A DNA stretch of 64,000 nt from Planomicrobium sp. CPCC 101079 (GTDB lineage Bacteria; Bacillota; Bacilli; Bacillales_A; Planococcaceae), in contig NZ_VOHC01000005.1 of the NCBI RefSeq assembly GCF_007859275.1, positions 1 to 64,000 on the forward strand, written 5' to 3'. Below the pieces are notes generated by a model. The model worked only from the letters and a program-made list of their open reading frames with translations, was not told where the DNA came from and ran no database searches. Below are positions 11,622 through 19,492 of the stretch, one piece after another; within the stretch, counting starts at the first letter, position 1; every line of letters begins with the position of its first letter. A program made the translations under genes and the position numbers.

Positions 11622-12537
11622 AGCTTCAATGGAAGTGGAGCAAAGAAAAGCGGAGCGGCGGAGCCTGGTTTCCTGGGCGAACGTTCGGCCTTATGCCATG
11701 ATTTCCCCTGCAATCATTGTGTTCTGCCTGTTTTTCATCTATCCGATCGGGTACATGATTTACTTGAGTTTCCATGAATGGAACTTTGTCAGCCCGACAA
11801 AAGAGTTTGTTGGCGCTGCGAACTTTACCTACCTGTTGGCTGACCGGGACTTCCGGGAAGTAATTGTCAATTCGTTCATTTATACGTTTGCCTCGGTTTT
11901 TTTAACAATCAGCATTTCCTTGCTGCTTGCTTTATGGCTGAACCGCAGCGGCACGATCTACTCTTTTATGCAGGCATCCATTTTCAGCCCTCATATCATT
12001 TCGCTGGTTTCCGTTTCAATGCTGTGGATGTGGATCATGGACGCGGACTACGGGTTGCTGAATTGGGCGCTGAACCTTATCGGCATCGAATCGGTTCCTT
12101 GGCTGACAAGCCCCGATTATGCCCTTGCTTCTTTGATCCTGGTAGCGGTGTGGAAAGGGATTGGTTTCAATACGCTGGTATTTATCGCCGGACTGCAAAG
12201 CATTCCGAAAGATTTGTATGAAGCGGCCGAACTCGATCAGACTCCGCCGTGGAGAAGATTTTTGCGTCTGACTGTTCCGATGCTGTCGCCCACTTTGTTC
12301 TTCCTGACCATCATCGGGCTGATCAATTCCTTCCAGGTGTTTGAGACGATCAACTTGATGACTGCAGGAGGGCCGATCAATTCGACAAACACGTTTGTCT
12401 ATTACATCTACCAGAACGGTTTCCAGTTCTTTAAGATTGGCTATGCGTCAGCAGCAGGTGTGGTTTTACTGGTGATATTAAGCGTTTTGACTGTCGTCTA
12501 TTTCAAGGTATTGAGCAAACGCGTCCATTACAGATAG
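11608..12537 (+). CDS. ugpA: ABC importer permease, UgpA type
   Basis: This 309-aa inner-membrane permease has six predicted transmembrane segments, the first near IISPAIIVFCLFFIYPIGYMI. The EAA loop YEAAELDQTPPWRRFLRLTVP near residue 200 contacts the ATPase. It pairs with UgpE. The start lies inside the ugpC end and has its own AAGGAGG at 11592-11598. The N-terminal 30 residues are unusually charged. Confidence 0.9.
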   Translation: MALIKASMEVEQRKAERRSLVSWANVRPYAMISPAIIVFCLFFIYPIGYMIYLSFHEWNFVSPTKEFVGAANFTYLLADRDFREVIVNSFIYTFASVFLTISISLLLALWLNRSGTIYSFMQASIFSPHIISLVSVSMLWMWIMDADYGLLNWALNLIGIESVPWLTSPDYALASLILVAVWKGIGFNTLVFIAGLQSIPKDLYEAAELDQTPPWRRFLRLTVPMLSPTLFFLTIIGLINSFQVFETINLMTAGGPINSTNTFVYYIYQNGFQFFKIGYASAAGVVLLVILSVLTVVYFKVLSKRVHYR

Positions 12538-12555
12538 AAAAGTGAGGAGAAACAG

Positions 12556-13380
12556 ATGAAGACACCGCCGATTTTCAAAGCCGTCAACGGGTTGGGCTTA
12601 ATCCTGTTGTTCATCATTTTTGCGATGCCATTCATCTGGATGGCGAGTACCGCTTTTAAGACACTTGGCGAGACATTGACATTCCCGCCAGTATGGATTC
12701 CAGAAACGTTCCAATGGGGGAATTTTGCCCAAGCATGGAGTTCCGGTCCATTCCTAAAATACTTTTTCAATAGCGTTATCGTGACGCTGTTCATCTTGAT
12801 TTTGCAATTCGCTACCATCATTCCAGCCGCGTATGCATTTGCCCGCTATAACTTCCCAATGAAGAATTTTTTCTTTGCACTGACAATGATTTGCCTGATG
12901 ATTCCAAGCCAATTGATCTTTTTGCCGGTGTACTTGAATTTAAGTTCATGGGGAATTCTTGACACAATTTGGGGGCTTATCCTGCCTTTCGCTACCAGTG
13001 CATTCGGAATTTTCCTGCTGCGGCAATCGTTTATGCAAGTTCCGGAAGAACTGCTTGAGGCGGCGCGCCTCGACGACGCAACCGAATGGCAAATCATTCG
13101 GAAAATCATGCTGCCGCTTGCCAAACCGGTCTTGGTGACGCTCGCTTTGTTCAGTTTTATCGCCCACTGGAACGATTATTTCTGGCCTTTGGTCATGACG
13201 ACAAATGATACCGCGCGTACGTTGCCGCTCGGAATTGCCATGCTGCGCCAAGTGGAAGGCGGCGCGTCCTGGAATATCGTGATGGCAGGAAATCTTCTGT
13301 TGGTGCTGCCGATCCTGATCGTTTTCTTTTTTGCACAGCGCCACATCATCCGGGCTTTTGTTTACACAGGAGTAAAATAG
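12556..13380 (+). CDS. ugpE: ABC importer permease, UgpE type
   Basis: This 274-aa permease is the partner of UgpA, with about six transmembrane segments. The EAA motif LLEAARLDDATEWQIIRKIM is near residue 175 and the C-terminal HIIRAFVYTGVK tail is typical of MalG/UgpE. GTGAGGAG precedes the ATG by 8 nt. It is 18 bp from ugpA and 12 bp from ugpQ. Confidence 0.9.
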   Translation: MKTPPIFKAVNGLGLILLFIIFAMPFIWMASTAFKTLGETLTFPPVWIPETFQWGNFAQAWSSGPFLKYFFNSVIVTLFILILQFATIIPAAYAFARYNFPMKNFFFALTMICLMIPSQLIFLPVYLNLSSWGILDTIWGLILPFATSAFGIFLLRQSFMQVPEELLEAARLDDATEWQIIRKIMLPLAKPVLVTLALFSFIAHWNDYFWPLVMTTNDTARTLPLGIAMLRQVEGGASWNIVMAGNLLLVLPILIVFFFAQRHIIRAFVYTGVK

Positions 13381-13392
13381 GGAGGCAAACAG

Positions 13393-14106
13393 ATGAGAAA
13401 GTTAATCGCCCACAGAGGCTGGTCAGGAAAAGCACCGGAAAATACATTGAGCGCCATCAAATTGGCGCTTGAAGAACCAAAAATCGACTGCATTGAAATT
13501 GATGTGCATTTGACCAAAGATGGGATTCCGGTAGTCATCCACGATTTCACAGTGGATCGGACAACGAATGGCAGCGGCTATATCAGAGACATGACAGCTG
13601 TGGATGTAAAAGCGCTAGATGCAGGCAGCTGGTTCCATCCGGTTTTTGCTGGAGAACAAATCCCTTTGCTCGAAGAAGTGCTCTTGGTTGCAGGTGGCAA
13701 GAAAAAGCTGCTGATCGAATTGAAGCAGATGGCAGGCATGTATGCAGGTTTGGAAGAAAAAGTGATCGAGCTGATATGTAAATATGGTCTCGAAGGCGAT
13801 TGCGATTTGATTTCCTTTGACCACAAAAGCCTCCAGACCTGCATGAAATATAGCAAAGAAGTAAAGCGGACGCTTGTGATGCTCGGGTCGCCATTATTAC
13901 TGGTCGATCAAGTGAACGAAATCGGGGCTTCGGCCGTGTCGATGAACCATTTGTATGTGGATCAGGAAATGGTGGAAAGCCTCAGCAGCAACGGAATCGA
14001 GCTGGTGGTCTGGACGGTCGACCAAAAAGTGGAAGCGGAAAGGGTTCTGGGATTCGATGGAGCAATCGCTTTGACGACCAATCATCCGGAGCGTTTGTGG
14101 GCTTAA
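13393..14106 (+). CDS. ugpQ: glycerophosphodiester phosphodiesterase
   Basis: This 237-aa GDPD-family enzyme hydrolyses glycerophosphodiesters to glycerol-3-phosphate and an alcohol. The catalytic motif HRGWSGKAPENT (residues 7-18) is followed by the acidic metal ligands in IEIDVHLTKDG and the second catalytic His in VIHDFTVDRTT. There is no signal peptide, so it acts on imported substrate, as E. coli UgpQ does. Last functional gene of the operon. Its product is also the effector of GlpP, so the operon would feed back positively on its own antitermination. Confidence 0.92.
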   Translation: MRKLIAHRGWSGKAPENTLSAIKLALEEPKIDCIEIDVHLTKDGIPVVIHDFTVDRTTNGSGYIRDMTAVDVKALDAGSWFHPVFAGEQIPLLEEVLLVAGGKKKLLIELKQMAGMYAGLEEKVIELICKYGLEGDCDLISFDHKSLQTCMKYSKEVKRTLVMLGSPLLLVDQVNEIGASAVSMNHLYVDQEMVESLSSNGIELVVWTVDQKVEAERVLGFDGAIALTTNHPERLWA

Positions 14107-14131
14107 GAGGCGATTGTAAGAGAGCAGCAAA

Positions 14132-14368
14132 TTGACAACCCAAAAAAGAAAAGCGTTTACGGGAATGATTCTTGGCACAGTTGTCGCCTTAACAAACGTC
14201 CCGGATTCGGCATTCTCTTCAGAAGCAATGGACAAAGGGGTTGCGATTGAACCGGCATCCGAAAAAGTCGTATCGCCGATCATCGTGACCAACTGTTCCA
14301 GCTATAGTGCAGTTAATGCCACGCAGGAAGGCATAGCCAGCAGCAAAATTAATGGCTTCAGCCAGTGA
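14132..14368 (+). pseudogene. internally deleted PTS EIIA remnant
   Basis: The 78-codon frame has no ribosome site and opens with TTG. It matches two separated parts of glucose-type EIIA: GTVVALTNVPDSAFSSEAMD KGVAIEP (compare BglP GQIVPLSEVSDEVFSSGAMG QGVAIEP), then PIIVTNCSSYSAV (compare PLIITNTHSYKEI). The roughly 70 residues between them are missing, including the phosphorylatable histidine. It is the fused stump of an old EIIA gene, stranded after ugpQ. No function expected. Confidence 0.78.
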
Positions 14369-14424
14369 TAAAGAAGCAAGCATTGCTTAAATGGGCAAGA
14401 AAACGGCCCAGCCTTAGATAAAAA

Positions 14425-14466
14425 GAAAGCACTTCACCGGTTTACTCGACCGTTGAAGTGCTTTCC
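14425..14466. terminator. bidirectional terminator between ugp operon and esterase
   Basis: GAAAGCACTTCA (14425-14436) pairs with TGAAGTGCTTTC (14454-14465). The plus strand then runs into TTATTTTT, and the minus strand into TTTTTATC. It closes both converging units. Confidence 0.85.
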
Positions 14467-15408
14467 TTATTTTTGGAACGCGCGTCTCACTGCATCCACA
14501 TACTGCGTGGCAGCATGTTGGCTGATTCCGGCGTCAGGCGCCAGCATATCAAATCCGTGAAAACAGCCTGGGTAGAGATGAAATTCAGTTGGGACTCCTG
14601 CCTGGGACAACTTTGTTACGTATTCCAAGGTTTCATCGCGGAATGGATCCAAATCGCCGACACAAGTATAAGTGGGAGGAAGCTCCTCGAAAGATTCTGC
14701 TCGGGCGGGAGCCGCGAATGGCGAGACTTCTCCACCGTAATTGGAACCGAGATAAGCTGACCAGCCATGGATATTTTTTTCTTTGTTCCAAACCCGTTCA
14801 TCTGAAAATTCATGGCTTGATTTTGTGATGATACGGTCATCAATCATTGGATAAAGCGGCATTTGGAAAGAAATGGACGGGCCTTTTCGGTCTCTTGCCA
14901 ATAATGAGACTGCCGCTGTCAATCCGCCGCCGGCACTGGCGCCGGCCACGGCAATTCGGGAAGCATCCACGCCTAGTTCTTCGGCATGTTCGGCAAACCA
15001 TTTCAAAGCCGCATAGCAATCTTCGACGGGTCCGGGGAACGGGGTTTCAGGTGCAAGGCGGTAATCGACAGATACGACAACGCAATTGGCCTCGAGGACA
15101 AAACGTTGGCACAAGGCATCGTCCATTTCGGGAATGCCGATCACATAACCGCCGCCGTGGATCCATAACAGCCCGGGCAGCTCTTCATGTTTTGCGAAAG
15201 GCTCATAAATTCTGACACGAACTTCAGGATCGCCAGGAGGCCCGGGTATGAATTTATCTATAGTTGTAACGGAGTCGTGCTGTTGAGGGTTGGCTAAAAC
15301 CATTTCATTGAGTGAGCTTCTTACCATTGCTAAACTTTCGGGAGTAAGAGGTGCTGCTGGCAAGACCGAGAACATAGCTTTTAAATCCGGATGCACTTTT
15401 TCTTCCAT
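14467..15408 (-). CDS. alpha/beta-hydrolase esterase, hormone-sensitive-lipase family
   Basis: This 313-aa carboxylesterase has the HSL oxyanion motif HGGGYVIG, nucleophile elbow GASAGG, an acid in GDLDPFRDE and the catalytic His in YPGCFHGFD. There is no signal peptide, so it is cytosolic. These enzymes cleave short acyl esters; the physiological substrate is unknown. AAAGGGGG lies 7 nt before the ATG. It is a single gene, convergent with the ugp operon. Confidence 0.88.
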   Translation of the reverse strand: MEEKVHPDLKAMFSVLPAAPLTPESLAMVRSSLNEMVLANPQQHDSVTTIDKFIPGPPGDPEVRVRIYEPFAKHEELPGLLWIHGGGYVIGIPEMDDALCQRFVLEANCVVVSVDYRLAPETPFPGPVEDCYAALKWFAEHAEELGVDASRIAVAGASAGGGLTAAVSLLARDRKGPSISFQMPLYPMIDDRIITKSSHEFSDERVWNKEKNIHGWSAYLGSNYGGEVSPFAAPARAESFEELPPTYTCVGDLDPFRDETLEYVTKLSQAGVPTEFHLYPGCFHGFDMLAPDAGISQHAATQYVDAVRRAFQK

Positions 15409-15716
15409 AAAAAATCCCCCTTTATTTTTTCGATAGTTGATTTATTCTACGTGTCACAGATTAATGCCTTTTTCTATTTTAAATTTTTCTGTTTCTCCTG
15501 CTGCTTTGCCGGGAAACTTGTTTGATGCATCGAATTTCTGTGCATTTGTTCTACAAAGGTCTGTTGAATTGCTTGCAGCGTTTTTTTACAACTAGTACGG
15601 GGCATAGCGCATACTATTAAAAGAATCTTATTGCTGAAGAATACTTCTTTTCATATATGCTATTATAGAAAATGAATAAATATCATATACAACTAAGTAC
15701 AACAGGAGGTCCACCA
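15409..15716. other. divergent promoter region, esterase / yehS-like
   Basis: AT-rich and without coding potential. TATTATAGA near 15661 is a possible -10 for the plus-strand gene. I see no clear operator or structured RNA. Confidence 0.4.
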
Positions 15717-16232
15717 ATGGACAACAACGACTTACTGATCCGGTTACGATATGCATTAGACATAAAAAATAACGACATGGTGGAAATCTTCAAACTCGGC
15801 GGCATTGAGCTGACGAAAGAAGAAGTGCTGAAAGTGCTGACGAAGTCGCCGGACAGCGACGATGAAGCTGATGGTATTTGGGATGAAAGTGAAAATGAAG
15901 ATCATATCAAAGCGGACAATGCGATGTTCGAGTCGTTTTTAAATGGATTGATCATTTTCAAGCGCGGCCGACAAGAGCCGAAGCCAGGGCAGCCGGCAAC
16001 GCCGCCATTAACAAACGAACCGTCTAAAAACTTGCTGCTGAAGAAAGTGAAAATTGCACTGCAGCTGACGAGTGAAGATATGCTTGAGATTTTGCAGCTT
16101 GCTGGAGTAACGGTAACAAAAAGCGAAATGAGCGCGATGCTGCGGAAGCAAGGCCATAAGAATTACAGCATCTGCGGTGACCGGTATGCGCGGAACTTCT
16201 TAAAAGGGCTGGCTATCAAGTACCGGAAATAA
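15717..16232 (+). CDS. yehS: YehS-like DUF1456 protein
   Basis: This 171-aa protein has two copies of the DUF1456 module. The first (about 3-80) begins NDLLIRLRYALDIKNNDMVE and the second (about 103-165) begins KNLLLKKVKIALQLTSEDM. Each ends with an F(L)xGL motif (ESFLNGLIIFKRGR; NFLKGLAIKYRK). The biochemical function is unknown. AGGAGG is 8 nt before ATG 15717. An upstream in-frame ATG at 15672 has no site and is rejected. A Pro-rich linker joins the modules. Confidence 0.85.
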   Translation: MDNNDLLIRLRYALDIKNNDMVEIFKLGGIELTKEEVLKVLTKSPDSDDEADGIWDESENEDHIKADNAMFESFLNGLIIFKRGRQEPKPGQPATPPLTNEPSKNLLLKKVKIALQLTSEDMLEILQLAGVTVTKSEMSAMLRKQGHKNYSICGDRYARNFLKGLAIKYRK

Positions 16233-16250
16233 GAAGAATGGGCAGACTGG

Positions 16251-16290
16251 AAATGCAATCCTTGTTTCGATGAGGATTGCATTTTCTTAT
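16251..16290 (+). terminator. terminator after yehS-like gene
   Basis: AAATGCAATCCT pairs with AGGATTGCATTT, followed by TCTTATT. The stem is nearly identical to that of the terminator at 16617. Confidence 0.75.
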
Positions 16291-16319
16291 TAAACAATAT
16301 AAAGGCAAGGAGAATGAAG

Positions 16320-16526
16320 ATGCAGATTGATTTCTCGGAGATCGACACGTCAGCGTATAACGAAATGGCTATAGCGATGTTTATCTTTGTCTTGGGAATA
16401 GCAGCGGCCGCGTGGCTGATCAGTGCAGTGCTGTCTCAATTAAAAGTGCCGGCGGTTGTTGTAAATACAATCATCACTCTTATTGTGCTTGGCTGTTTGT
16501 ATTACGGTGCAAGATATTTCCTTTGA
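16320..16526 (+). CDS. small two-helix membrane protein
   Basis: A 68-aa protein of unknown function. A short acidic N-terminus (MQIDFSEIDTSAYNE) is followed by two hydrophobic segments, about 16-36 and 45-66, joined by QLKVPA. AAGGAG at 16307-16312 favours ATG 16320 (7-nt spacing) over ATG 16314 (1 nt). It sits between two near-identical terminators, so it is its own transcription unit or is reached by read-through. Related small membrane proteins exist in Bacillales, but I cannot name a family. Confidence 0.65.
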   Translation: MQIDFSEIDTSAYNEMAIAMFIFVLGIAAAAWLISAVLSQLKVPAVVVNTIITLIVLGCLYYGARYFL

Positions 16527-16616
16527 TAGGTGAAGAATTTTGCAGAAGGATTTTAGTTGGGGCCGGCGCGCAGGGAAATTCCGCGGCTAATTACTGGAAA
16601 TTGGAAAGTGAAATAG

Positions 16617-16655
16617 AAATGCAATCCTTAATAGTTTAAGGATTGCATTTTTTAT
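16617..16655 (+). terminator. terminator after small membrane gene
   Basis: AAATGCAATCCTTAA pairs with TTAAGGATTGCATTT, then a T-run. The stem repeats the one at 16251. Confidence 0.82.
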
Positions 16656-16726
16656 TTTGTATTTCATAGTTGGCTGCACGACCCACATCCTATAGGCTCG
16701 AAAGCCTCAGCCGGAATGAAAATCAG

Positions 16727-16790
16727 CTGCTTCATATAAGAATTTCAAAACTTCATGTAGAAAACGAAAAACTTCACGTGAAAAACCATA
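16727..16790 (+). repeat. 21-bp phased repeat, array A (3 clear units)
   Basis: CTTCATATAAGAA, CTTCATGTAGAAA and CTTCACGTGAAAA have their CA(T/C) anchors at 16733, 16754 and 16775, exactly 21 bp apart. A fourth, decayed unit follows one base out of phase. It lies in the gene-free stretch 16656-16940, upstream of the frl promoter, and otherwise I see nothing there. Confidence 0.7.
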
Positions 16791-16941
16791 AAATCATAAC
16801 GACATTATAACCTCACCGCCAGACATATTATCTGAAAGGGTAGGGGATTTGTCGTTATCGGGTTTAGGCGTAAACTTTTTATTCCTAAGAAAACCTTGAC
16901 ATAACAAGGTTTATAAACTCGTATAAATTTATTTCGGAAAA

Positions 16942-17006
16942 TGTATTGACTATTTTAAATAGTCAGACATATAATACTAATTAATATAACGTCATATGAC
17001 GTTATA
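16942..17006 (+). promoter_or_regulatory. frl promoter with two palindromic operators
   Basis: The -35 TTGACT (16946-16951) and -10 TATAAT (16970-16975) are 18 bp apart. A perfect 19-nt palindrome, TGACTATTT-T-AAATAGTCA (16947-16965), covers the -35 and spacer. A second perfect 22-bp palindrome (16985-17006, arms TATAACGTCAT and ATGACGTTATA) lies just downstream of the expected start point. These are candidate FrlR (GntR-family) sites: one blocks polymerase binding and the other blocks initiation or elongation. Confidence 0.78.
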
Positions 17007-17024
17007 AATAATGGAGGTGTCGAA

Positions 17025-18074
17025 ATGAAACAAGATCAAGGAACATTAATCGAAGATGTAGTGGGCGTAACAGAGACAAAAAGCGTTCAAGGAGTAAATA
17101 TGAAACCGGAACATGCAGCTCAGATTGCAGCTGTGATCGATGCAGTTAATGCAAAGAATATCGAGAATGTATACTTTGTGGCATGTGGCGGTTCAATGGC
17201 TTCATTATCTTTCGGCGAGTACTTTGTAAGCAAAGAAATTGAAACTCCGAGTTTCGTATATACTTCTAACGAGTTCATCCACCGCGATCCTAAATCACTT
17301 GGTGAGAACAGCTTAGTGATTTTGCGCTCCCACTCAGGAACAACTCCGGAAACTGTGGAAGCTGCGAGCTTTGCTAAAGCGAAGGGCGCATTGACTGTAG
17401 CAATTTCAATGGAAGCTGAATCTCCACTGGCCCAAGCAGCTGAGCTTCTCGTTCATTACAACTATAAAGATGGTTCAGATGCTATCGACGGCGAAGCAGG
17501 CATGTTCTATACGTTGATCTTCGAACTATTAAATGCATTGTCTCCAAATGAAAAATACAAGCGAGTTGTGAATCAGCTGCCGAGTCTCGGAAACTTGATC
17601 GAGAAAAACCAGGCGAAGTTCGCGGAAGCTGCAAATGAGTTCGGCAAGAAAAACAAACGCGAAAAAATCATTTACACAATGGCAAGCGGTGCATACATCC
17701 ATCACGCGTATTCGTTTACAAGCTGCTTGCTGATGGAGATGCTTTGGATCCACTCGAACGCCATCCATTCGGGTGAATTCTTCCACGGCCCATTTGAAAT
17801 CACGGATTACGATGTGCCTTTCTTAGTCGTTAAAGGCGAAGGTTCCAGCCGTCCGCTTGATCAGCGCGCCATCGATTTTGCTGAGAAGTTCAGCGACAAA
17901 GTGGAAGTGGTGGACATTGCAACACTAGACTACGAAGGAATCGATGAAGATTTGAAGGAATACTTCGGACCGGCTTTGACAGGTTTCGTTTTAAGACTTT
18001 ATGCAGACGGTTTAGCAGAACACACAGGCCACCCGTTGTCCGTCAGAAGATATATGTGGAAAATGGAATATTAA
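17025..18074 (+). CDS. frlB: fructosamine-6-phosphate deglycase
   Basis: This 349-aa cytosolic SIS-fold enzyme converts fructoselysine-6-phosphate and related Amadori products to glucose-6-phosphate and an amino acid. The tandem SIS domains include ACGGSMASLSFGEYFVSK, RSHSGTTPETVEA and HSGEFFHGPFEIT. Length and order match B. subtilis FrlB. ATGGAGGTG precedes the ATG. First gene of a full frl set (B-O-N-M-D-R), which makes the assignment firm against GlmS-like alternatives. A terminator-like hairpin follows the stop. Confidence 0.9.
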   Translation: MKQDQGTLIEDVVGVTETKSVQGVNMKPEHAAQIAAVIDAVNAKNIENVYFVACGGSMASLSFGEYFVSKEIETPSFVYTSNEFIHRDPKSLGENSLVILRSHSGTTPETVEAASFAKAKGALTVAISMEAESPLAQAAELLVHYNYKDGSDAIDGEAGMFYTLIFELLNALSPNEKYKRVVNQLPSLGNLIEKNQAKFAEAANEFGKKNKREKIIYTMASGAYIHHAYSFTSCLLMEMLWIHSNAIHSGEFFHGPFEITDYDVPFLVVKGEGSSRPLDQRAIDFAEKFSDKVEVVDIATLDYEGIDEDLKEYFGPALTGFVLRLYADGLAEHTGHPLSVRRYMWKMEY

Positions 18075-18102
18075 GTATGTAGATTTTCTACATACTTTTT
18101 TC
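18074..18102 (+). terminator. terminator-like hairpin between frlB and frlO
   Basis: AGTATGTAG pairs with CTACATACT around ATTTT, followed by TTTTTT. It overlaps the frlB stop codon. No promoter is evident before frlO, so it probably acts as a partial terminator that sets frlB apart from the transporter genes. Confidence 0.75.
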
Positions 18103-18142
18103 CGAAAAAGCAAAGGCTCTACCATTTGAAGGGGGTTTTGAA

Positions 18143-19420
18143 ATGAAGAAGATGCTATTGTTCTCAATGTTTTTGCTTCTCCTCAGTTCGATTTTGTCTG
18201 CATGTAATTCGAGTGATGCAACTACCGCCGCCAATGAAGATGGAAAAGTCGTCATCGACTTTTTCCACCGCTGGCCAAATGAGCCCCGCAAGTCTTTCTA
18301 CGATGAAAAAATTAAAGAATATATGGAAGCGAACCCAGACGTCCATATCAATGTGAACTCGGTTTTGAACGATTCGTACAAAGAAAAGATTAAAGTATTA
18401 GTTTCCAGTGACGACCTGCCGGACATTTTCTCTTCTTGGTCGTATTCATTTGCTGAAAACTTGGTGTCATCAGAAAAGATCATGCCGCTAAATGACGTTC
18501 TTAGTGAAGATACGGAATGGTCATCAAGCATCATCGAATCCCAGTATGACGGTTTTAAATTTGACGAAGAAACATACGGAGTTCCATTTACAGTCGATGG
18601 AAAAGCGTTTTTCTACAACAAAGCTATCTTTGAGGAAAACAATATTGCCGTTCCTAAAACGTACGATGAGTTTATTACTGCACTCGACTCTTTGAAGCAA
18701 GCGGGCTTTGAACAGCCGCTAGTGGAAGGGTTAACTGATACGTGGGCCATTTCCCACTACCTTGGAACAATTTTTGAACGGGTTGTCGACCCCGCTGTGT
18801 TGGAAAAAGACTACGCTGCAGAAACAGGGGAGTTCACAGATCCTGGCTATATCCAGGGTTTGGAAATCTTCAAAGAGTTGACGACTTACATGGGCGACGT
18901 TTCCACAGCGATGGACCACGAAGCAGCCCGCAATATGTTCGCAGCAGGAGAAGTGCCGGTCCTGTACATGCAATTCGCAGAGGTCAAGATGGTGGAAGAA
19001 GCGGGCGATGTTGAAATCGGTTTCTTCGACTTCCCAGCAGTTGAAGATGGAAAAGGCGATCCGACGGCATTGACAGGTGCGCCGGAAGGCTGGATGGTCA
19101 GCAAAACAGCGCCGAAAGAAACGGTCGATTTCTTAAAATTCCTGACTTCTGAAGAAACGGCTGCTGAATTCACGAAAACAGATGGCCAATTGAACGCAGT
19201 CAAAGGAGCAGTCACGCCAGACAACGTCAATGCAACAAGCCAGGAAGCTTATGAATTGGTGACTAATGCTTCTTCAACAGCTCCATGGTTTGATAACGCA
19301 GTCAACATCAACATTGCGGACGTGTTTATGCGCGGCGGCCAGGAATTGGCTACCGGCCAATCCACTCCACAAGACATTATGAAAACAGTTCAGCAAGAAG
19401 CGCAGAGCCTTAGAGAGTAA
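18143..19420 (+). CDS. frlO: ABC importer binding lipoprotein for fructosamines
   Basis: This 425-aa CUT1-type extracellular binding protein has a lipoprotein signal peptide with lipobox LSAC (Cys about 21). The mature part opens VVIDFFHRWPNEPRKSFYDE. By operon position and B. subtilis FrlO it captures fructoselysine or other glycated amino acids. GAAGGGGG precedes the ATG. No ATPase gene accompanies it, so it must share one. Confidence 0.85.
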   Translation: MKKMLLFSMFLLLLSSILSACNSSDATTAANEDGKVVIDFFHRWPNEPRKSFYDEKIKEYMEANPDVHINVNSVLNDSYKEKIKVLVSSDDLPDIFSSWSYSFAENLVSSEKIMPLNDVLSEDTEWSSSIIESQYDGFKFDEETYGVPFTVDGKAFFYNKAIFEENNIAVPKTYDEFITALDSLKQAGFEQPLVEGLTDTWAISHYLGTIFERVVDPAVLEKDYAAETGEFTDPGYIQGLEIFKELTTYMGDVSTAMDHEAARNMFAAGEVPVLYMQFAEVKMVEEAGDVEIGFFDFPAVEDGKGDPTALTGAPEGWMVSKTAPKETVDFLKFLTSEETAAEFTKTDGQLNAVKGAVTPDNVNATSQEAYELVTNASSTAPWFDNAVNINIADVFMRGGQELATGQSTPQDIMKTVQQEAQSLRE

Positions 19421-19434
19421 AACGAAAAAAATTA

Positions 19435-19471
19435 AATAAGTCCTAATGTTCTTGGAATGTTAGGACTTATT
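19435..19471 (+). terminator. intercistronic hairpin between frlO and frlN
   Basis: A 12-bp perfect stem, AATAAGTCCTAA with TTAGGACTTATT, is not followed by a T-run. It is probably an mRNA-stabilising or partial attenuating structure that keeps binding protein in excess over permease. Confidence 0.65.
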
Positions 19472-19492
19472 ATAATGAGAGAAGGTGTATGT

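Noticed and set aside
14847-15215. Plus-strand frame of 122 codons within the esterase gene
   Set aside because: Antisense shadow of the esterase; Arg-rich composition and no ribosome site.
16914-16945. CodY box upstream of frl
   Set aside because: TTATTTCGGAAAATG differs from AATTTTCWGAAAATT at about five positions, too weak to list as a site.
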